From Diphasiastrum complanatum (taxonomy: Eukaryota; Streptophyta; Lycopodiopsida; Lycopodiales; Lycopodiaceae), in the NCBI GenBank assembly GCA_029204225.1, contig CM055097.1, positions 64,043,662-64,107,661 of the forward strand: 64,000 bases of DNA, in the 5' to 3' direction. The position numbers and the translations under genes are program-made. Positions 57,748-64,000 of the stretch are shown in pieces (position 1 is the stretch's first letter; the number at the start of each line of letters is the position of its first letter). The notes under the pieces are model-generated. The model ran no database searches. It saw only the letters and a program-made list of their open reading frames with translations, and was not told the DNA's origin.

Positions 57748-59452
57748 CTTTATTAACATTTTTTCTATGCCAAAAGGATATAAGGCAAAAAGTACATATC
57801 AAACATGTGGTGCAAATAGGAGCATGTAAAACGTCTCCAATAACAATAAAGAAAACATATATGAAGCGTAGCTAAAAAAAGCTACCATCTAATAGCTACC
57901 AATATCTGATAACTGCTAATAACTACTAATGACAAAATGTAACTATGATGGTGATGGTATGAATGTATATGCTTATCATAAGATCATCAAATCAAATCCT
58001 ATTGCCATTGAAAAATGATGCAATGGAGACTGCAGTTGGAGGTAATGTGTGCTGATGACATCGTCTAGGAGGTCGTCTGTGAAGTGTGTCTCCTTATGTC
58101 AGTAACCATGATATCTGGAATCCTTGACTATGAAGATGCTGAGATGAGGTAAGTGTTGTCTGTGTATACCTCTGCTCATCCAGTGGGAACAATCCGTGTC
58201 TTTGAATATATGTGATAAGCCTAAAGATGGCATCAAGCTCAATGGGTGGAACTGCAAACTTAACCAGGATGATCTAATGTGGAACGGAAGGCTTAGCCCA
58301 TATCATACGTGATAACATAAGGATATGCAAGCATGAGATATTGGCCCAATCAGATGAAGAGAGACATATACACCATGCCTCTGTTGTATATAGTGTGGTA
58401 GGGATAGCAAGAGTATAAAAAAGCCGACACTTACTTGGGGCATCCTAAATAAATCTCCGAAAGTAGAACCTCTCTAGCTGTACAAGGGAAGCATGTCCCT
58501 TTCCAAGTCTAGCTGTAGCAGCCTGTCTCATAGCAAATACAGGACCAGTAAAGAGGACACCTAAGTTATTGTAGGGTGATACAACCTCCAGTTCTGTCCG
58601 TCAAAGATAAGCTAAATGCCTTGAATGAATTAAAGACCATAACCTTGGTCTTTGCAAGTTAACCCTCAAACCCACCCCATCTATTACAAAAAGCATGAAG
58701 ACTGATTGTCTTTGTAAGCCTTCTCTCGTCGTAGAAACTAGAGCCACATCATCCGCATAAAGAAGGATGGCAATCAAAATGTCACCAAGCCTGCAACTTG
58801 TACCATCGCATTGCTCAATGACTCTCTCAAGCTCATCAATATACGATCCAAAGAGTGTGGGGGAGAGGGAGCAATCCTACTTCACCGTAGTGGTGCTCCA
58901 TATCTGGTCTGAGATGCGGATATCACTCCGAAAGCAACCCAAGACTCACTCATAAAGTGCCATCACTGCCAAGATGGGTATCAGTGGAGAAGCCAAGATC
59001 TTATAGCCTTTGGATGGGAAGGGAACATGGGACATAATCAAAGGCCTTCCTGAGTGGAGCTGGAGATACCAAATGACTCAAGGAGCCTGGAGGAGGTGGG
59101 ATGCTTGAGAGAACCACGACAACCTCTATCTCTTGATCATGAAGGTAATGTGAGGAAGCAAGTGCTATCTGTGTATATCTCCCATTTGCATCCAAAAGAG
59201 CTTGAACACTTTGAATATATGCAATAAACTGGAAAGCTGCATTTATTTATATAGGTGGAACGCCAAACACTGCAAGGAGGATCTCATGTGGAATAGAGGG
59301 CTTCGCCCAAATCATACAAGCTAACATGGTGGTCTGTAATCACGAGATACTTCCCCAGTGTGATGAGGAAAGAGCGGTACACCATGTCTCTGCTGCATAC
59401 AAGGCTGTGGGGGTGACAATGGTGTCAAAAAGTCTACACTTACTTCGAGCAT

Positions 59453-59509
<57 letters not shown>

Positions 59510-60978
59510 ATGTAATGTGGAATGTACAATGAAGGAGAGAGGGAGGAGACTATACATAGCTCTCCAAGAGGCATGAGCCTTTAAGAAGCACATTGGATGT
59601 CTTTTCAACTAATACCCTTTATTGTACGACTTTGAATGAGTCCACGACCTTCAAATTTAAATGACCACTTGAAATTTTAGGGTTTTACTTTGGCCCCTTG
59701 AGTAGTTACTAGAGGGGGCCTTGAATATCTCAAAATAGGCCTTTAAAATGAGTCAAATAATAGCTTTCAAATATTCAAAAAGAGTTTTTAATTGTCACAA
59801 AGTCGTGACAATTCTACATCTTGACCATTCTAACAGAATTTGCCCCCTCTAGCTTGCTTGATTAAGACAAAATAGATTCACTAATGCTTGCCATCTTGGA
59901 CTTGTGTGAATCACATAAGACTCCAAAATAATTGAGGGCTTGCTTTACTGGCAACATAGGATTTCACACCTAGAATTGATGTATGTTATACTCAATTCTG
60001 TCCTACCAAATTCCTAGAGTGGGTATGGGATTTAAAGACGTTCCTTTGGGTTGGTGTTGTTGCTACCAACTACTTGTCAAAATCTTGCAATTGAGCACGT
60101 GGTTTTTTTGAAATCAATCTACTTCGAGGTAAATCAATCTACTTCCTAGTCCCTCACCTATAAGATGGAATGGCCTTTTGTGCTCTATGATTTGGTGGGC
60201 TTGCGTTGTGAAGGGTGCTGGTTTAAAGAAAGTGTCCTGTTTTTAGTTTCCTCTCGCTTGTAAGGTAACACATAGAAACTCTAGATGATGAAACAAATGT
60301 TGCACTGGGACTTTCTCGTTTTAGAAGATCGGCAAGAGAGTCTCTCTCTTAAAGCTAAGGGATGCTCTCACCTTCGAACAAGGATTGGAAGGTTCTACAC
60401 TTGCAAGCACAAGCACATAGGACCACCACTTTCATAGCATGCGAAAAGATGTTTGTGAAGGTGATGTGTATCACTTAGCTTGTACATTAACTCAACACAC
60501 AACATGTATTTATTCTCTATCTTGCAATTGTATAGTAAGCATGTAGTCTAGGCTCTAGTAAAGTTCCTTATCAAGTTGTCTGTATACAGAGTTGGGTAGA
60601 TAAAGAGTGTTGCATGCAATAAAAAGTAAAGAGCCCTTGTTACATAATTTTTGTCATTAATGCTGCGTTGCTTGCTTCCAAATAACTCTTTTGGCTATCC
60701 ACATTTTTGCCATTGTTGCTTATTTTTTCAAGAACATAATCTCCATTCAAGTGTTGTTGGCCACATTAGGTGCTTTATGATTCTGAAATGGTTTTAAGAA
60801 TTTGTTATTAATGTTGCGTTGCTTGCTTTCAAACAGCACTTTTGGACAATGAATTGGAAGTTCATTTACGATCATATGTTGGAGCCGCTTTCTCAGAGAA
60901 GCTGCCAAATTTTGTCGGAAGGCATTCCGGACGTTCCATAAAAGGACGTAGTGCTTCTAAAGGAACTACTAATGACAA
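56106..60978 (+). CDS. Unidentified gene, first two exons; presequence-like N-terminus
   Basis: Exon 1 (56106-56217) reads MAWLRGSRRVQGFCKFHSLG, rich in Arg, Ser and Phe with no acidic residue until the LSDLS further on, as in mitochondrial targeting presequences. The donor is CCT|GTAAGT. Exon 2 (60837-60978, acceptor CAAACAG) joins in phase (T|CA gives Ser) and reads LLDNELEVHLRSYVGAAFSE then KLPNFVGRHSGRSIKGRS, ending at a donor-like GACAA|GTATTT. The rest should lie beyond 64000. Intron 1 (4.6 kb) holds antisense LINE pieces, and a hAT element with a gypsy insertion occupies the next intron. I could not assign a family. The joining of the two exons is inferred from phase and splice sites only. 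Confidence 0.45.
57679..57741. repeat. (GA)n tract, LINE (TC)n tail on the minus strand
   Basis: A 63-base GA repeat, the terminal tail of the antisense LINE. Confidence 0.95.
57679..59100 (-). mobile_element. LINE 3' half: RT remnant, C-terminus, 3' UTR and (TC)n tail
   Basis: Minus-strand frames, read from 59050 downward, give AFDYVPCSLPIQRL, SPTLFGSYIDELERVI, then ILLYADDVALVSTT with the RT active-site YADD (about 58770-58740), GLRVNLQ, and a post-RT block LFYTLAIPTTLY near 58440. The 3' UTR (57742-57840 inverted) matches that of the intronic LINE at 5545-5640 and ends TTGGCATAG, TTAATAAA and a long TC repeat. Frame shifts and stops abound. It may be the same family as the ORF1/endonuclease half at 38914-41618, but no overlapping region allows proof. 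Confidence 0.7.
59160..59455 (-). mobile_element. Second LINE C-terminal fragment
   Basis: The minus strand reads LFDTIVTPTALYAAETWCTA, SSSHWGSISLLQTTMLACMI and IPHEILLAVFGVPPI, the conserved post-RT block of this LINE type. It is a diverged parallel of 58150-58450 and better preserved. It is joined directly to the RT of the neighbouring copy, so two LINE copies are fused or one was duplicated. Confidence 0.65.
59455..59504. repeat. (GA)n microsatellite
   Basis: A 50-base GA repeat at the 5' (truncated) edge of the second LINE fragment, not its 3' tail. Confidence 0.95.
59505..60836. other. Intron 1 remainder, no recognised feature
   Basis: AT-rich. The sequence TTAATGTTGCGTTGCTTGCTT near 60807-60830 repeats a stretch near 60655-60680 (TTAATGCTGCGTTGCTTGCTT), a small diverged duplication just before the exon 2 acceptor. 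Confidence 0.4.
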
Positions 60979-61136
60979 GTATTTTTCAACTTCGTCCATA
61001 AAGGAGCCTTATATTTATTGCTTGTTGTTTCTTGTTGCAAATATGTTATGATGGTGAAATCAATTGGTTAATGTCATAAAATTTATCAATTTTTGTTGAG
61101 TTGAATAGAAATCTGCATTTATTTATATGTTTAAGT

Positions 61137-61222
61137 CATAGATGCAGCGAATCGCGATTCGCTGGCTTCACGATTCGCGAATCGCTGGCTTCGCGATTCG
61201 CGAATCGCTACAGCGAATCGTG
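61137..61222. repeat. hAT terminal and subterminal repeat array
   Basis: Six or more copies of the nonamer GCGAATCGC or its inverse GCGATTCGC, some fused as the palindrome GCGAATCGCGATTCGC, separated by TGGCTTC spacers. Such clusters are typical transposase-binding sites at hAT ends. Confidence 0.8.
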
Positions 61223-62080
61223 TAAAAAAAAAACGACTTACCTAATTTCGGGCCTCCTCGCGGATAGAACCGCGCCAGCAGTGGAGGAAGCAAATTTTTT
61301 TTCTAAGAGCTGTGGGCGTCCGATCTTCGCAAGTGAATAGTTGGCAGGCATCTACTCGGCGATACGGAGGTGGTGTGCACGGTGCCGGGTGGGTCTGAGC
61401 TTTGTGGAGAGCGAAACGACCAATTTTTGATATTTGGTAAGTGTAGGCTTGATTTTTTGCAATTGTTGACATTGAGCTGTAGGCAACCAAATCGAGCGTA
61501 GTTTGGCTCTAGACCACCTTTCTTCATGCTCACGGTGATTCCTAAGATGTCAGTTTCAGCAGTTACGGCATTTTTAGCGAGATTTGAAGACCACATTCCA
61601 AACGCTTGTGTATTTTTGCCATTTTCACAAAATGACTTGTTGGAAACCGAGTGAGGTGATGTCTGAGCCTAGAATGCATTTCCACATGCCTGCACAGACT
61701 CCTCTACGTCCGTATCACAAATTTCAATTTTCATGCCCTGATTCCATACTTTTTAGGGTTTAGGCGTGGACCATCGTGCAAACATCTGCTAGGGGCGCGC
61801 GGTTTAGGCCCACACTGCACTCCTTTATGCCTGCACGGACTCTCACGCTAACGTCAGTCGCCTGTTATCCCTCATACTGAAATTATTCTATCCCACGCCC
61901 TGATCTCATGTTCTTTTTTCGCACTTGATATGATGTGTGAACTGGAATCGTTCTGATGTATGCTTTGGTATTTTGAGCTCTATTTGAGCTCGGTAATGTT
62001 GTTCAATGCAATGTATTTTTTTTCTACTGAACGTTTGCTTGATTATTTGTTGTTTGCAGGTTTAGGGTCGTGTTGATACG

Positions 62081-63243
62081 ATGCCAGTGCGGGATTGAGG
62101 CCTTTGGGCCAAGGTTGAGCTTACCGACGGGGATGTGGGCACACACCATGGCTCAGGCACCCGCAGATGGAGATGCTTGCATTGCGGTGGTCACTTTACG
62201 GGATCACTCACCAGGGTTAGGGCTCACTTGCTGTGGGTCAGAGGGCCAGATGGGCGGACATTGGGCATATCTGATTGCCCCAAGATTTCTGATGAGGATC
62301 TGCAGAGGTTATCTACCATGTACGGGCCCAGTACTGCATCACAGGGTTCTAGACAGGGACAAGTAGCAGGAGCAGCTACAGGCAGGCATGCAGGAGGGCT
62401 CACAGGCAGGCAGGCAGGGCCTACCATGGGTATTGGGCCTTTACATCACGGGCAGGGCATGGTTTTGCTGCAGGGCATAGTACAACACGGGCTGGGCATG
62501 GTACAGGTGCAGTGCCTAGTACATCACGGGCAGAGCATGGTACAGGTGCAGGGCCCAGTACATCACGGGCAGAGCATGGTACAACTGCAGGGCCCAATAC
62601 ATCACGGGCAGAGCATGGTTCAGGTGCAGGGCCTAGTACAACACCTTCAGTTCCATCCGCAGCAGCAGCACGACCATCAGATGAGCATGTCGGCCGTGGA
62701 TGCTACATGGACACCTCCCAGGCGAGAGGCACTGCGAGGCAGGTTGCTTCGTGAGGAGGAGAGCATCACGCGGGAGTTGAGTGTCATTCGCTCAGCTTGG
62801 CAGCAGTAAGTACCTTGTCTTTATTATCTCTTTGCATGTGTTTAGGATTTATTGGTGGCGCAGTTTTTGCATGTAGCTAATGGGTGTTTTGCGGCAGGTA
62901 TGGATGCACGGTATTGAGTGATGGATGGACCGACATTCGTCGGCGATCCGTCATCAATGTCTTGATTTCTTGCCCGCTTGGCACAGTATTCCTACGTGGC
63001 GTGGATGCCACTCGAGGTGGTGACGCCATCACAGCCGATTTCATATGGGAGGTCATTAGAGATGTTATTGCTGACATCGGGGTTGAGCACGTGGTTCAGG
63101 TTGTCACCGACAATGCCTCGAACTGCAAGCAGATGGGCGAGATTATGATGAGGGAGCACCCCAGCATTGTGTGGACACCCTGTGCTGCACATTGCATAGA
63201 CTTGCTCATCCATGACCTGTGTGCGCTTCCATGGATCAGAGAG
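62081..63243 (+). pseudogene. hAT transposase (BED finger plus DUF659), 5' part
   Basis: Exon 62081-62805 (donor CA|GTAAGT) and exon 62898-63243 (acceptor GGCAG) join in phase. After MPVRD an in-frame TGA (62096) precedes GLWAKVELTDGDVGTHHG, so the gene is broken or starts in another exon. The BED-type zinc finger reads RRWRCLHCGGHFTGSLTRV then RAHLLW and DCPKISDEDL. A 13-residue repeat follows, then DUF659: GCTVLSDGWTDIRRRSVINV, VVQVVTDNASNC and WTPCAAHCIDLLIHDLCALP. These hold the first two catalytic Asp residues and the CxxH block of hAT enzymes. The dimerisation domain with the final Glu is missing because the gene is cut by the gypsy insertion. Confidence 0.85.
62457..62650. repeat. 39-bp coding minisatellite in the transposase
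   Basis: About five copies of a 39-base unit containing CATCACGGGCAGAGCATGG and ACAGGTGCAGGGCC encode the 13-residue repeat MVQVQGPVHHGQS. The unit is free of stops in three frames, which creates long shadow frames. Confidence 0.85.
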
Positions 63244-63264
63244 GTATAGTTTGTTCTATTTGCT

Positions 63265-64000
63265 ATGCTTTTTTCCTTCGATGCTGTTAGTAAGCAAACT
63301 CTAATATCGAGAGATACTCCTCTCAATTAGTTTGCTTCTTGTTGACATATGCACGAAGCATATCCTCTAGCACCTGATTTACCCTCTCTGTTTGACCGTT
63401 CGTCTGTGGATGGTCGGTGGTACTCATATTAAGTTTAGTATGGAGATGATGGAATACTGCCCTACAAAAATTTCCATTAAACTTACTGTCTCGGTCGCTG
63501 ACTATGCCGGAAGGTAGACCGTACAATTTAAATAGCTCGTCTACAAACAACCTCGCTAACTCTGGAGCTCTAACGGTTGTTTTGGTCGGAATAAAATGAG
63601 CCATTTTGGTCAGACGATCAACTGTGACCCATATAGCGTCATTACCCTTTTGGGTTTTAGGTAGGCCTACTATAAAATCCATGGAGATACTCTCCCATTT
63701 ACCAGCTGGTATATCTAAGGGCTGCAACAACCCTCTTGCCTTTAAACGCTCTGCTTTATTTACTTGACATTTCTAGCAACCGGTTACATATTGTTGGACG
63801 TCCTTTTTCATATTGGGCCAGAAAAATTGCCTACGAAGAAGCTCATAGGTCTTCTGTATGCCTGGGTGTCCCACATATAGGACCCGTTGCCTATAATCCT
63901 CTGAATTGGGGACACATACTCTATCTCTATAGAGCAAGTACTCATCCTGAATGGAATACTGTTTCCATTTGAATCCTTGAGTCAACTGACCCTCAACCAC
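63265..64000 (-). pseudogene. Ty3/gypsy integrase, chromovirus-like, runs off the window
   Basis: Minus-strand frames from 64000 downward show the integrase zinc-binding HHCC region (VGHPGIQKTYELLRRQFFW, then CQVNKAER), then the core GKWESISMDFIVGLPKTQKG, GLPSGIVSDRDSKFNG and HPQTNGQTERVNQVLEDML, with all three catalytic residues (D, D, E) present. Stops at a CAG-to-TAG site just before KCQVNKAER and at a Trp position after KKQTN (TGG to TGA) break it. Similarity continues EEYLSILEFAY to about 63285 and then ends in the hAT intron, so either this element is truncated there or its other half lies elsewhere. Confidence 0.85.

Larger units (their letters stand above)
61137..63260 (+). mobile_element. 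hAT transposon with transposase gene, right side interrupted
   Basis: The left end starts CATAGATGCAGCGAATCGCG at 61137. The first 85 bases are an array of GCGAATCGC/CGATTCGC motifs in both orientations. The transposase exons at 62081-62805 and 62898-63243 follow. After the exon-2 donor (GAGAG|GTATAG) the element is interrupted by a minus-strand Ty3/gypsy pol somewhere between about 63250 and 63285. The right end and the partner target duplication lie outside the window; the eight bases before the element are GTTTAAGT. It sits downstream of exon 2 of the gene at 56106, probably in its intron. Confidence 0.75.

Noticed and set aside
57560-57802. Frame with a long Ser-Leu repeat
   Set aside because: It is simply translation of the (GA)n/(TC)n LINE tail.
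62512-62754. Second open frame over the transposase repeat (STSRAEHGT repeats)
   Set aside because: Shadow of the 39-bp minisatellite, which is open in three frames; the BED-finger frame is the real one.
63292-63337. Hairpin AAGCAAACT/AGTTTGCTT near the hAT-gypsy junction
   Set aside because: The right arm and loop fall within gypsy integrase coding sequence (KKQTN, then LEFAY), so the symmetry is most likely incidental rather than a terminus.
1-64000. CRISPR arrays, operons, prophage or organelle insertions
   Set aside because: The tandem repeats seen are microsatellites or simple duplications without spacer structure, and no chloroplast or mitochondrial genes were recognised.

Overview
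The window is nuclear DNA of a land plant, most likely an angiosperm with a large, transposon-rich genome. The evidence is two split genes with plant-specific homologues (an F-box protein like SKIP31 and a RING protein like RFI2), GT-AG introns that join in phase, introns swollen by LTR retrotransposons, LINEs and hAT elements, and many long (GA)n/(TC)n tracts. The species cannot be named from the sequence. There is no operon, CRISPR array or bacterial feature.

Layout. (1) 1-1647: intergenic DNA and promoter side. (2) 1648-8568, plus strand: a complete nine-exon F-box gene of the SKIP31 type (343 codons, all junctions in phase), with a LINE tail in intron 3. (3) 8569-18212: intergenic, holding a Tourist-like MITE, a hAT MITE with a perfect 8-bp target duplication, a tRNA-derived SINE, and a gag-only LTR retrotransposon (13588-15966) that landed inside a (GA)n tract. 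(4) 18213-46134, minus strand: one RING-H2 gene of the RFI2 type spread over about 28 kb. Its RING exons are at 45960-46134 and 42744-42937, and its C-terminal exons are at 19711-20101 and 18213-18702. They are separated by a 22.6-kb interval filled with decayed Ty3/gypsy copies, copia fragments, two different copia polyproteins joined head to tail, and the 5' half of a LINE. (5) 46135-55700: promoter side of the RING gene, a copia LTR plus gag, and an unidentified decayed coding region at 53600-54562. (6) 55760 to at least 60978, plus strand: the 5' part of a third gene with a duplicated G-box promoter, a TATA box and a presequence-like first exon. Its first intron carries antisense LINE 3' pieces. 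(7) 61137 to the end: a hAT transposon with terminal and subterminal repeats and a broken transposase gene, interrupted by a Ty3/gypsy integrase on the minus strand.

The two complete host genes both look like ubiquitin-pathway factors: the F-box protein should be an SCF substrate receptor and the RING protein a stand-alone E3 ligase. The sequence shows nothing that links their regulation. The most unusual signals are a LINE family whose 3' ends terminate in a (TC)n tract rather than poly(A), seen in two independent copies; that family's probable 5' half, with a coiled-coil plus RRM-like ORF1 and no zinc knuckle; a composite copia structure; a hAT family whose CATAG terminal motif recurs in decayed relatives across the window; and the unrecognised reading frame at 53.6-54.6 kb.
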